Of a DNA stretch of 64,000 nt, positions 33,187 through 44,720 are shown piece after piece (the first letter of the stretch is position 1; each line of letters begins with the position of its first letter). Below the pieces are notes generated by a model. The model was not told the origin of the DNA. It searched no databases and saw only the letters and a program-made list of their open reading frames with translations. This DNA comes from Halictus rubicundus (Eukaryota; Arthropoda; Insecta; Hymenoptera; Halictidae): NCBI RefSeq assembly GCF_050948215.1, contig NC_135151.1:11262220-11326219 (forward strand). Direction: 5' to 3'. The position numbers and the translations under genes were made by a program.

Positions 33187-36091
33187 CTCTGACTCCCCTT
33201 TCCCAAAAAATTTACTTTCACTGCAAATAATTTCTCCAAGAAGCTTCTATAAAAATTAACCCGATCAATTGATCAAAGGGTGTAAGGACTTGTCTAGAAT
33301 TTCGTGTTACAAGAATGTCAGCGACATTCTTCTCGTTTCTCCGACGAACAAAGAAAGAGGAAGACCGAACACCCCATCGGTTTCTTTCTCGACGAGCGAC
33401 GGCATTCTCGTTCCAAAAGTGTGTCCTAACGGTACATACAAGCCGAATCGCGTCGCGTCATCCTGATTCCCGGTAAATCGTCGAGGAATCGGCGTGTACG
33501 TACAAAATCTTGGTACGTAAAATCGCCGATTTTCCTGAACTCGAGCCAGCAACTTTCCACCTCGCTCGATCGGCGAGCAAATGTAAATTATCTGGGTATT
33601 GTCTCGCGCGAACGCTGATAACTCGCATCGTTAACCGCCATAATGCTCGGGCTTCAACGCGGATCGCGTTTTTGTTATTTTGTTTCGGCACCGGTGGTTT
33701 TTAACCGGTGGACAATCGTAGAGCGCGACATAAAAGAATTTATCTCGATTAGTTTCGGAAAAAAACGCGAGTAATCGACTTCGGGACAATCGACACTCTT
33801 TCAGCGAAACTCTTTCTCACAGCAGACTTGCATCATTGCCATTGTTTCGCTTTTTTTATTAGCGATTTTATGTCGCGTTTACTGTGGGGTAATCGGCGTC
33901 TGATTGCTTCGTTCATTTCTCGATCGTTCATGATCGAGACGGCGACATGGATTTGCGTGGGCACTTTTTATTTTTACAAAACAATTTTGACAATTTTTAT
34001 ATATGACATATATGGCAATTTTCGTAGCACGTGTTTGAGTAAAGAAAATTGGATGATCACCCATGGAAGTAACTTTATAATTTCAATGATTGTGAAACGA
34101 AAAATATGAAACCGGTCAGATGACCGGCAGCGGTGGGTTTAGTGTTGGTACGCACGTTTCTGACCTTTCGACGAAGAGATCCTCTCTATCGCGCGCACTA
34201 TCCGAGCCACAAAATCAACTGAAAGAAGGCCGGCCGAGTTAAAACGTAAACGGTTTTGTTGGTTTTTGGGAAGCAAGGTATTTACTTATTTAGAAAGAAT
34301 AAAAAAAAACACAGATATGATCATGAACGATATTTGATCGATGTTTCCTCTACTAAGGCTAGGCTTTTACTGAACGACTTCGGCAGCTCGTCGATACGTT
34401 GGAGAAAAATAAAACATCTGAATGGGACACGTCGGCGGACCAAAAAGAAGCGCGGCTCTGTCTTTGATTCGATACCTAAAGACACCGCGAGATACAATGT
34501 AACGAGATACATATACAACAGTTAATGGAACCGTATTATAGATATAATTTCTGTACAAATATCTATAGGTTTCCGCCAGTTTGCAAACATCGAGTCTCTG
34601 GAGCACCTAGCAACGCTAGTAAAGCGTGCATCGCTCAGCTATTAAACTCTGCGCGTCGAGGCAAGATAGTTAATGGACGAACGCAGTTCAGCGAACCGTG
34701 TCACGAGCCAGGTACCCAGAATATCGTAATTGGTCGACGCGTAGCTAGCCTAAACGAACGACGCGTGCACAGGCCCGCTCCAATTATTCCGTGCCGGTGT
34801 TCCGCGCAGTTCGTTCAGTCGAAAACGGCAGGAATCATTTGTTCGACTCTGACAACGTTTAAATTCAGTGGTCCCCGTAAAGGGATCCCGTGGAACTTAC
34901 CTCGTATTCTTATTTTCGATGCTGCGTTCGAGCGAATCTTTAGGATTTTTTCCCGGAATAACTATCGAACCTTTTGCATCGGGAATTTTCGGACATATAT
35001 TTACTGGCGTTTCAAGTACACGTGTGATTTTTTCAAGTGAAAATAATAAAAATCACACGAGCCATGTATTTTTTGCATGTTTTGAAAAATATGGGCTTCC
35101 TAGTGATCGGAAACAAACAAGTTGTAGTTATGGGACGAACTAGAGCAAATCAAAAATTTTTAAATCAAATGACCGATTTTTAAAAATATTTTCCGGCCTT
35201 TAGCACGATCAAACAAATAAGAAAAAAATTGATGGATTTTAAATATTTTAATTTGCGCGATAACAGGGTTTTTGCCGAAGATTCTCTTAAAATTGCAAGT
35301 CGATCGGTCAACCGTTTAAAAAAAAAAGTGGTTTCGAGAATAACGCGTTTGGAAATTCATTGTTCGGACGCCTATCACTGTGCTGATTTTACGAATACAG
35401 ACAAATCCTTTTGCACACGTATTTTACAACACTTGTGATTTTTCGAAGACGAAAAACCAAAGTGACGCACCCAGACGGCCGGTTAGGTGGAAGCGTGACG
35501 GGCGCATCAGCTGACAATGACCTAAAAACCGATAGGTATCGGTAGGAGCCGGTGTTTCCGCATCGGCAGCCAATCAGGCCGATTAGGCGAGCAAAACTCG
35601 CGGCAGAGTCGATAGCTGCTGACGCAGAGATGCTCTCTTTTTTCCCCGGAACGACCCAGAAATCGGTCGAGCACCACCGATCTACCGGTTTCCTTGGTTC
35701 TATGGTAAAGGAGGATGATTCCGAGCAGATAGGAGACGCCACGGAATTCTTGCTCCGTCGATGAAAGTCAAACGAGCACGCAACAAGTTGAGATTAGGTC
35801 GGCGTCCTTGGCCTCGCGCCGTGCAACGCTGAAATTCGTGGATCGAGGCAACGAGTATAGAGTTTTGATCGAGATGAGTGTCGTAATTGGGAATGTGGGA
35901 CAGGGTCGCCCGTACAAAAATTCTCCGTGTCTCTTTCGTGTCGTGGCAATTCCCCTTTCCGTTTCGCGATTCGTGAAATCCCCGTGGAAAATCGATTTCG
36001 CCCGAATCGCGTCGTAGGCGCTCGATCCATGGAAAAATTGAATGACCCCGATACTTTGAATCTAGAGGGCTGTGAACCAAGCTTCGGTTCT
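33187..36091. other. Non-coding stretch, nothing recognised
   Basis: Includes GC-balanced patches at 33300-33780, 34600-34830 and 35460-36030. The longest frame, 171 codons at 34525-35040, runs from GC-balanced into AT-rich DNA, shows no domain or conserved motif, and is judged chance. Confidence 0.4.
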
Positions 36092-36237
36092 CTAACCGCT
36101 TGCCCTGCAATATCTAGTCATACTCGTGGCGAAGATTCTGAACAGACATAAATTTTCTCCTTTTTTAAAGAAATTACGAATTGCAAAAAAGTTCTGGTCA
36201 ATGAAACCGTAAAATAAATCGTGGTGCAAGGGGTTAA
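36092..36237. mobile_element. Family B piggyBac-like MITE, deleted copy
   Basis: The left part 'cttgccctgcaatatct..tcatactcgtgg' continues into 'gaagattctgaacagac', and the right end 'ggtgcaaggggTTAA' closes at 36237. The middle is shortened compared with the 240-bp copies. Confidence 0.65.
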
Positions 36238-36312
36238 CTCTTGGACGCCTTTGACCATTTTGTGGCAGTTGTAGCAGGACTCTTAAAATTATTATACATA
36301 AATTTTTTTGTG

Positions 36313-36391
36313 TATTAGATCAGTGCAAAAGTTCGTGTCCGATTTCGTATTAAAATACAACAACGACACGAGCTTTTGCACTGATCAAATA
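36313..36391. mobile_element. Short mariner-like palindromic MITE
   Basis: Arms 36313-36339 and 36365-36391 (GATCAGTGCAAAAGTTCGTG and complement) match at about 25 of 27 positions around a 25-bp centre. A reverse-oriented relative is at 30008-30077. Superfamily is a guess from the compact palindromic form. Confidence 0.72.
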
Positions 36392-37019
36392 TTTTTTGTA
36401 CTAACTTCTTCGAGATAAGGTTTATTCTTTTGTTAGACTTGGCAGCGAGTCGTTTAAACTTGCTGCTAACAAATTTACCATTCTATTGAACATTCATCTA
36501 TTTTATATTCCTACATACTTGAAAATGCTTTTGGTTCTTCTCTCATCGTTTACAATCTAATTTGATGCACTTTCTAAAATATGAAACTACAACATATCTC
36601 TTCCTCAAGCAAGGCAATTAGAAATCCATAAATGTATCCGTATACGGGTACCGAATAACCTAGGCATCACTTCTCTGCATCATTCTGACACTTAAATGGT
36701 GATTAAATATATTTAAACGGCAGCGCACACTGAAAACACTGTGCTGATTACTTGTTCTTGATTGGCGTCAGCTTTAAGCACATTCCTATCGAATATTTCA
36801 TCTATTTTCCGTTCCCAATTACTTCAGAATGTATGATTTTTCTCCTCGGCATTAAATCTGAACGATAAATTCGTCTCTGTCTCAAGATCTTCGTTCATAA
36901 AATATAAGATGAAAGAAATACACACTAACTACGGTTTCGCTAATGTTTTTCTCGTATGCTGTGCTCGTTCAGTTGAACAACACTAGTCAGAGTAATTAAA
37001 ACACAATCAAGATAAAATG

Positions 37020-37330
37020 ATTGGGGGTGAAAAATTCAGTATTGGAACCAGGATCAAGAATTTTGGATTAAGATCAGGAGAAAAAATTCTGGATTGAAAC
37101 CAGGATAAAGAATTTAGGATTGAAATCAGGAGAAAAAATTCTGGATTGAAACCAGGATAAAGAATTTAGGATTGAAATCCGGAGAAAAAATTCTGGATTC
37201 TAACCAGGATTAAAATCGGGACAAGAGATTCAAGATTAAAATCAGGACAAGAAATTCGGGATTAAAACTAGGACGGAAAAATCAAGATAAAATCATGATA
37301 AAATTCAGGATAAAATTCAGGATAAAATTT
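37020..37330. repeat. Degenerate short-period tandem repeat
   Basis: Variants of 'ggattgaaaccagga' and 'taaagaattta' repeat every 24-28 bp. One pair of adjacent units (from 37091 and 37143) repeats exactly at 52 bp. The 3' end decays into 'aggataaaattc' units. Confidence 0.88.
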
Positions 37331-39246
37331 CAAATCATGTTTTTTGGTGAAAAAACGAACTCTCCGTGTAATCGAACACTTCATCGGGTTTCCTAAAACG
37401 CGGGGCTCCGAATAAAACGCAACATGCCAAATGGAATGAACGAACCATCATCCACCGATCATGGGATAACCATGTTTGGCAAGCTTGCTAGAATCGACTC
37501 GGTTTCGCTTCTTTGCCCGGGATATCTGTTCGGTAGTTTTATCTCGTTGCTCTCGGTGTTTTCGAGGCGATACGGTGTTCGGATTCGAGTGGTACATCAT
37601 CGGTCTCTTCGTTCCGTTGCAATCATCTGAGTCCCCTCCTCCGATGGTGCCTCCCCCCCCTCTCTGTTTGTTCTTGTTTCCATGCGGTAGCCATTTTTTC
37701 GCGTTCCACTGACGTAACTCATTCCATTCAACTTTCTACAAACAACGCGCTCTCGATACACCTCGTATTCGCGATTTCGCTGACTAGTTTGTAAACACTG
37801 CGCCACTGTCGACCTCGCGCGAGTATCGTTTTTTGAACGACGAGAATACAATTTCGCGATAAGGACGTCGTGTGCGCGCAGGAATATCGTTGCCAGAGTG
37901 TCGCCGAGAACACGACACAGAGAAACAGAGACGACGACAACTCGGTGTTTAGAAACGAGAAGCATAGAGAGGCTCCGGTTGTTTGAGTGCCCGGTCCCTT
38001 ACGCGCGAGTCTTCGTCAACGCTGGTCAACACGGAGCTGAGTGAAATTTAAGAGGGTAAACCGAGCTGGAGCACCTGGACACGCTAAATGATTGTCTCGT
38101 CTCCGCTGTTCCGTTCTGTTCTGCTTCAGTATTATTTATTTCTTGCTCTGTTACATTCTTACATCCTCTGACATTTTGTTTGATTTTTATTTCGCTTCTG
38201 TTCCAGTTCATTTTGATATTTTTACGGTATTCTATTTCGTTTCTATATTGACCTGTTCACAGGGAAATAATAGCGCGATGCAAATGTTTTTATTTACCTT
38301 TAAGCTGTGTCCACACTGAAGCAACGGGAAGGACCGAAGCATCTAAAATTGAAAATAAACTGTGACGACACGTGCGTGACGCCGGAAAGCAAACTTAATT
38401 CCCCTTTGATTCTCAGGGGCGAAAACATCCCCTAAAGCGGTCCTGCACGCTTCGTCACTGTTCCACGCTCCTCAGAACCACTGATAGTTACGAACACTCG
38501 TAAGCATGACGATCTAAGTAAGTTTGACGAGCCATTAGAATTACAATTGACCTCTCGAAAAACTCTAATGGCTTTAAAGTCCCCCAAGGTCTTAAAATTC
38601 TCATTTCCCATGCGAGACACGTAGCAAAGACAACGAATAGATCCGGCCACAGTCGTCCGAAGCTCCGTTAGCCCGAAACGAAGATTTAGGCAGAAACACA
38701 CAGCGGTCAGATTTTTATCGGGCGAAAACCCTAACTCGATGGTAGATTTCTCGGCGCAGGAACACGGCCGAGAAGCAAATCGTGACGCGAAGTGAAAGTT
38801 GCTCTAAGCACCGGCAACAATGCCCAATGACAGTAATCGTTCTGCGACGATCTCGAAACCGTCTCCTCCTGGATTTCCGTATACAATTTTTCTTTTTTCT
38901 TTTTCTTTCTTCTTTGTACAGCGAGAAACAGAACGAAGAAGAACTGTTTCGGCGAAGTTCAAATTCGACGTTGCCCGCCGAGTCCGCCGAGCTAGAGCTG
39001 GTCGGCCGATTGCTCGGTTTACCGTGCGTATTTTTAACGAGCGACACAGTGATGCAACATTTTCCTCGCGAAATGGTGTGTCCCACTGGCTCGTTCAATC
39101 GCTTCATAGCCGCCGATTCATTCAGGTTCCGCGTCCTCCTCTTTCGCGTTTCTAGGATCCGTTTAAGTAGAAAGCTGACCGACGAGTTTCGTCGGGGCTT
39201 ATACCAGTTTATCAACCGGACAATGTTACAACTACGGTGCGTTTAA
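37331..39246. other. Non-coding stretch, nothing recognised
   Basis: GC-balanced blocks at 37390-38040 and 38400-39240 carry overlapping frames on both strands. One, 38782-39246, has a pyrimidine-rich acceptor-like tract (ending ttgtacag near 38920) followed by about 100 open codons. No protein family is recognisable, so I do not call an exon. Confidence 0.35.
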
Positions 39247-39421
39247 TTAACCCTTAGCACTCGCGTGGCGACTATAAGGCGTCGCTAAAAATTGCTGCAT
39301 CATTATTCGAAATATTTTTTACACTATTTTAATTTGTTTGTATCCAATAGACCACTAAACATTTCGGTATTGCACGAGTAAATTGCACCATTTTCGTATG
39401 TGTAACATAAACAAATATATA

Positions 39422-39935
39422 CAGGGTGTTCAGTTGAAAATCCAGCCGAATATCTCGAAACGTATGAAAGATATTAGAAAAGTGTAAAACACTTGTCCAA
39501 GGATTTTGAAGGGGAAAGAGGAGGGCGGTTTCAGTTTTTGATTTGGGTGGCGTTTTCAGGGTCATTTGAAGGCCAACTTTGTTTTTTCAAATGGAAACCT
39601 ATATTTTTGTTATGGGATCTCATTGTACGTAAAAAGACCAGCAATTTTCGCTGGATACTTCTTTTTCTCCGCGCACTAGTTTTGGAGATATTTAAAGAGA
39701 AGTAGAGCGAGCCATATTATTGTGTAAAATTGTACACAGTTGTACTAGCATGTAACGTTCGAAAATAAAATTGTCCTCTATTGATCTCTTGTTTATGTTG
39801 TCTGTCTTTCAATATAAGATTGTACTATTTAGTGTATTCTTTAGAAGAATTAGTTGGACACGTGTTTTACACTTTTTAAGTATCTTTCATACTTTTCGAG
39901 GTATTCGGCCGGAAAGTTTTCAAATGAACACCCTG
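39422..39935. mobile_element. TA-type MITE, 514 bp, nested in family D copy
   Basis: The ends are CAGGGTGTTCAGTTGAAAAT and, reversed, CAGGGTGTTCATTTGAAAAC. The arms stay similar for about 80 bp ('ccgaatatctcgaaacgtat', 'gaaagatattagaaaagtgt'). TA (or TATA) flanks both sides, as for Tc1/mariner elements. The interior has short frames but no transposase. It shares its termini with the element at 30102-30805. Confidence 0.88.
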
Positions 39936-39982
39936 TATATAAGGGAAATATTCTAAGTCGGAAGAAATGTTTCGTTTTGGAG

Positions 39983-40195
39983 TTAACACTAACCTACCAC
40001 GGCCAAACTGACCGGTTTCCTATGTCACAATTGTCGGAATTATAAAAACGTTTCCATAGGAAATTACTAAATTGACTTCTTTGTTTAAGCACATATTATA
40101 ATAAAAATCGTACAAAACTTAAATAAATTGAATCTTCTCCCTTCTATACGACGTTTCACTTTTACATTTTTTGTGCTTGGTAGGTTTAGTGTTAA
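39983..40195. mobile_element. Family E piggyBac-like MITE, nested in family D copy
   Basis: It begins TTAACACTAACCTACCA and ends 'tggtaggtttagtgTTAA'. The empty copy at 62.95 kb has the single site 'tttggagTTAAaatgg', so the TTAA duplication is proved within the window. Length about 205 bp plus TTAA. No coding capacity. Confidence 0.9.
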
Positions 40196-40220
40196 AATAG
40201 CTTCGAGTGCAAAGGGTTAA

Positions 40221-41330
40221 GAATTGGAGACTGTTCCACCTTACGCGTTTGCTCAACAAATTTCATTTATTTAAATCTGACCCGCCCAACTCGAGCCTCG
40301 ACAACACTTGACGAAAATATATAATTTCACGAATTGCGAGAGGAAAAAGTCTGAAATCCGCCATTTTGGCTCGCTGGTTCTGTTAATAATCGCGCCAGTC
40401 ATCGTGTTCACCATTTGACTGGGAATATCGGCAGTATGTCAATATTTTCCCACCGATCCAAACAGTCTGCTCTCTTTTTCGCATAAACTGCGCGCGTTTA
40501 TAAACCGAGTGCATTCTGCTCTCACGGCAGAATGAACGGCCTCGGCGACTATCTGCAAAAATCGAGCGGAAGTCCAAGCCACTGAAAATCAGAGCGGAGC
40601 AAAGCGGAGTCAAGCGTGGTCGAGCGGAATCGCGAGAGCTCGTTAATTCCGGCGGGTGGCATTACCGGGCCGCCTCGGGCCGCGGGTATCGGCGATAATG
40701 CGCTCGCGTGCGCAACACACGGGAATCTATAGGCGTCGCGGCGCGGAGACGCGCGTAAATGAAGCGAGGCGCGAACAAGGGTGTCCACGCGGACCGAACA
40801 ATCAAACAAACGGGACCGTGTGCCCGGCTTTTGATGCCCCCAGCAAGCTGTTAACTCTCCTCCCAGACTATCGCGCCTCTTCCCTTTTGAAACGACGCGT
40901 GTTTTCGCGGAACGAGTGCCCCCATTGTTCCCGGTAATTTCAATACGTTTCCGCCGCACTCGTTTCGCACGCTCTTGCGAGTCCGGGAGAACAAGATCCG
41001 AACATATCGAAGACGAATAATTTGTTTTTTTACCATTTAATCTGCCGTCACTGATCAATACGCATTTACAGCAAAAATAGGCGAGTGCAATTTCGAACAG
41101 TGGTAAGATTAAAGGAATTTGAGAATATTTGAGAATTTGTAATAAAATGATTTTCCTTGTTTATTATTTTTAACGTTGCTTTTGTTGAACAGTTTTTTGT
41201 TACGTAATTTCTCGGATGAAAAGTAGCTTGGAACCAGTGGCGAGTAAGCTCGAAATACTTCCGGACCGTTGAGGGTTAATAAAACTGAAGAGAGAAATAA
41301 ATTCAGATTTGGTTCGCACGTCTTGCAATT
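40221..41330. other. Non-coding stretch with a GC-rich patch
   Basis: 40380-41000 is GC-rich with overlapping frames on both strands (longest 169 codons on the - strand at 40549-41058). These are arginine-rich, low in hydrophobic pattern and unrecognisable. Possibly a regulatory CpG-rich element. Confidence 0.4.
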
Positions 41331-41640
41331 AACCCTAAATCTACCAGCACTGATCAAAATGACCGGCTCCAGATTTTTTATTTTACAATTATTGAAGTTA
41401 TGAAGACGTTTTCGTGGGAAATGATTTAACAAATTGGTTCAAACGACCTGACCTTTTTTGAGCACTTAGAGGAATTGGTTTTCCAAATGATGTGCAAAAC
41501 AGATTTTGAAAAAGTTGCAATTGGTAAGAATTACATGGGAAAATAAAAATGGCACTTTTTACAACTTCTTTATTTGAGCCTGTAATGCAAATTTCAAATA
41601 TGCGTTTTGTAGATCTGTGTTAATTAAACAGATACTGAAA
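41331..41640. mobile_element. Family E fragment beside a Tc1-type MITE relative
   Basis: 41331-41450 starts TTAACCCTAAATCTACCA and follows family E ('atgaccggctcc', 'acgttttcgtgggaaat'), but no right end is present. About 41510-41640 holds 'caacttctttatttgagcct' and 'gcgttttgtagatctgtgtt', matching the interior of the element at 3321-3676. Confidence 0.55.
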
Positions 41641-43700
41641 ATTTCATCGAAATCGATTAATACACACGCGAGCTACAAATAATTAAAAGTGGTGAAAATC
41701 GTTTTCACGACTTTTGGTCAGTTTCTGCTTAAAATCCACAGATTCTAATATCAAATTTTCATTACAGTCTGACATAAACAATTTTTGGAAAGTGCCTTTT
41801 TCATTTACTCTTATAACTCCTAGCAATTGCAAATTTAAATGCTTCTTAGTGAACGCATAGTTCAGTAATTGTATTTTTCTAATCGGTGGAAGTTTCGATG
41901 CTCACCAAATTTTTCCCGCGTTTAATAGATACGTGGAAACGAGAGTACTTCTAAATTCAGTCAATAATTTGTTGTCGAAATGCCAACAATGTTGTCTCAC
42001 TGTTTCGCCAACGGTGCAGCCAGCTCTACAAGGGTGTCGATACGGGATCGGGTTTCATTGGAATTACCGACTCGGTTTTGACCGTTTAATTTGCGTCGGC
42101 GTTTACCGCGGACAACGTTAATTGACAACAGAGCCCTCTTCCCGTGGTTGCACTTTTGTCATCGAAAAGGTCGTAGTATTTATGTACATTACGCAATTAT
42201 CGTTACACGTTGCTCGTGATGCACACGATTGCGGCGTTGAACGTCTGTCCATCCTGCAAATAAATATTTTCCGAAACTGCAAATACTGTGGAAGCTGCAA
42301 TTTTCGTTATCTCTAAACGTTAAATGGTCGTCATATGTGTAATTGACACGGATCTACAAAGAATCCTTTTTAATTTTTCAATATAAGCCTACATCAACAA
42401 GGTGTCAAATACATCCTTTAGTGTTTCCTCTGCAATTCCGAGTTGCAATTTTTTCAAAACTTTTTTCCGCGTTATGTGATACGCCAATTGTTCTAGCTTC
42501 CCCAAAAAAAAAAAAATCCAAGTGTCTGGTCCAATATTAAAAAAGTCCTGGTCTTTTTAAGAGTGTCCGAATATGAACGGGGGTCAAAATGCGTTGAAAT
42601 TCCATTAAAAATCACCCAAAAAAATTACAAATGATCTGAAACTCAATACAGCGAATTCTCGATGTGTGTCAACACCATATAACAGAGTCATACCCGAGCC
42701 GTGTTATGTTTACCCTCACAGTGGCCCTTCACGGGGTATACCCCCGGGGTAGTGGGGATAATTTCGTGACGTTTATCATCCAGGCCTTGGCGACATATAT
42801 AGAGAAATCACTGTATCACTGTCTTCGTCGCGAGCTATCCAAAGAGAAGGGTTCAGTTTCGTTCGCGATTGGTTCCCACGCAGAAATTATACTCTCGAAC
42901 CTCTAAAACGGTTGCGGACCGCTTTGCGACGTGTTCGATCGTTCGTCCCACGCGTCCAGCGTCCTCTGCTCTCCGCTCACAGCTTCCCTCGGCTTCGTAG
43001 GGCTCGGTTTAGCGCGAGAATTCCTCTCTGATAGCCGGCTCTGCCGGGTATCGAACGGTGTGGGACGTGGAATACGAGCGAGATAATGAGAAACCACGGG
43101 GGAGAAAGCATGGGCGAAGGCCGAAGGGCGAAGGGTGGCACGCGTGGCGGTGGTAGGGTGAAAAGGTCGGGTCGCGAAGGGTGGAGAAGATAGCGGTGCA
43201 CTTTTATTTTGATTATCGCGCAGCCGTAGGGCGTCGTCGCACCGAGGAAGAGAGTCGGAACCCGTGTGTGGGCTTTGCTCTCTTTCTCTCTCCGACGCAA
43301 ACCGAATCGAAGTAATTGCTTTAATAGGTGTAATTAATTAGTCCGCCGATAACTCGTACACCTTGACCCCGGGGGAGGAGCGATTCGTCGCGCGAAAGCG
43401 ACAGGAAACATTGAATTCTTTCTCTTCTTCCGACTCTTTCTCTTCGCAGGCATTTTTACATAAACATGCGCAAATGAGACCCGACATGGCAACTGGGAGT
43501 TAGGCGAATGGTGGAAGGGGCAAGCCTGTCCTCTCACTTGATTCGATTCCGCGAGCTACGTATCTACCCGGTTGAGTATTGCCATGATTCTTGCAATTTA
43601 GGCTTCTTTCAGCAGCAGCTTCTGCGGAGATACTGATTGCGTACGGTTGCGACGTGATCTGCTTAGCAGTGTAGTGTCAACGATGGTATTGTAATTAGTA
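41641..43700. other. Non-coding stretch, nothing recognised
   Basis: AT-rich to 42640. A GC-rich patch at 42830-43560 carries overlapping frames on both strands without recognisable domains. Confidence 0.4.
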
Positions 43701-43865
43701 GGCTGTGGATCTTTATGCAGAATAAAAATTGCCTGTATTAATTGCAAGACGCAGGAGCTAAATATAAGTTGAAAGTAATGTATCGATGTTATGGAGTTAT
43801 ATTAATCCTTCATCTGTTTTAAATTACACCAAATTTGATCGTGAATGCATAAAATCCGCAGTCTA
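43701..43865. mobile_element. F1-family MITE, complete copy
   Basis: The left end 'ggctgtggatctttatgca' leads into 'gaataaaaattgcctg', then 'attgcaagacgcaggagc'. The right end is 'gaatgcataaaatccgca' then gtct. About 165 bp, in the same orientation as the 32.8 kb copies. Confidence 0.78.
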
Positions 43866-44133
43866 GTTTAATCAAGTCATTTTTGTGTTAGTATCAGGCT
43901 TTTGGATTTTTAGAGAGCCAAAAGACAGAGTTTTGTTAAACAGAAGTTTCTTAGATGAGAGATACAAATGTTCTATTGTGTTTTCCCGAAGCTAGTGAGG
44001 GCAACAAGTGCTCTTTGCCGTCAGAGCGCAATTGCCCCAGGAGTCAAGCTTCGAAGCGAATAACATCAAAGGAAGGAAATAATCACTCAATTCTGCGAGA
44101 TTATCTATCCTGCTTTGCACAGAGCGCTTCAAT

Positions 44134-44232
44134 GGGCGTGGTTTTGTCCCTCTCCCCCACTAAAATGCTCTGAGTAGGCGTGGTCTCGTTTCTCTCTCAG
44201 TATACGGCGCTGCGGGAGGTGGAGGGGCGTGG
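44134..44232. promoter_or_regulatory. Cluster of three GGCGTGG boxes
   Basis: GGGCGTGG at 44134-44141, AGGCGTGG at 44176-44183 and GGGCGTGG at 44225-44232 fit Sp/KLF-type GC/CACCC boxes, with spacings of 42 and 49 bp. The flanking sequence is also loosely repeated ('gtggt.t.gt.cctct'). No transcription start can be tied to it. Confidence 0.3.
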
Positions 44233-44372
44233 CTTCTTGGCTCCCAACTTCTACAGAGCTCCGACAACAAGTAAGCTTGAGTAGCCTAATTTTAATGCGT
44301 ACGTTGAACCACCATCTACCATCTTGAGAAAGAAAAATACTCACTGGCAATCCTGTTAATCGATTATGAGTG

Positions 44373-44395
44373 GACTGCGGATTTTATGGACTTAC
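44373..44395. mobile_element. Solo F1-family end
   Basis: gactgcggattttatgga then cttac, preceded by 'gattatgagtg', the usual flank of the family. No partner end nearby. Confidence 0.55.
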
Positions 44396-44495
44396 GAGGT
44401 TATGGGTAAACAAAGCACAAGTACCGCGGACAAAGAGTGATTGATATGTGTTGCCTCATAAAAATTATCAGACTGAATTTATTATATGTACCCTA

Positions 44496-44720
44496 TTAAT
44501 ACGTTCGTCGCCGCGTCACCCATATGTGGGTGACGGAATTATTTGTGCAGGTTTGAAAACGAATTTTTACGTTGATATATTCATTGTACTAAACTTGATG
44601 TTCCGTCCGATACGGAACACCGTACTTGGGGGTTCCCCGTGAGGGTGCATGGGGCACCGTACGGAGGTTACTGCTTCCGCATGTCCGAGGGGTACCGCAA
44701 TAAACCGCCGCTACGGGCCG
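44496..44720. mobile_element. Possible piggyBac-like end with a structured GC patch
   Basis: TTAATACGTTCGTCGCCGCG followed by 'tcacccatatgtgggtga', a small palindrome, begins at 44496. At 44600-44700 there are complementary pieces (ccgtccgatacgga; caccgtac twice; ggggttccccgtgag) able to form hairpins. I found no second end, so this may be a truncated transposon or another structured element. Confidence 0.35.

Larger units (their letters stand above)
39247..40220. mobile_element. Family D piggyBac-like MITE carrying two nested insertions
   Basis: The left end is TTAACCCTTAGCACTCG then 'ggcgactataaggcg'; the right end is 'gcttcgagtgcaaagggTTAA'. The ends are inverted repeats with TTAA at both borders. 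Compared with the intact 248-bp copy at 62736-62983, this copy is interrupted at two points, by a TA-type element (39422-39935) and a TTAA-type element (39983-40195). Confidence 0.9.

Noticed and set aside
34525..35040. 171-codon + strand open frame
   Set aside because: Crosses from GC-balanced to AT-rich DNA without any change in protein character, has no domain, no repeat of conserved residues and overlaps other frames. Judged chance.
38782..39246. Possible exon after a strong pyrimidine tract and acceptor near 38920
   Set aside because: About 100 open codons follow, but no matching donor, domain or conserved motif is visible and the opposite strand is also open. Not enough to call.
40549..41058. 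169-codon - strand open frame
   Set aside because: Lies in a GC-rich patch where frames are open in several phases on both strands. Arg/Ser-rich, no recognisable motif.
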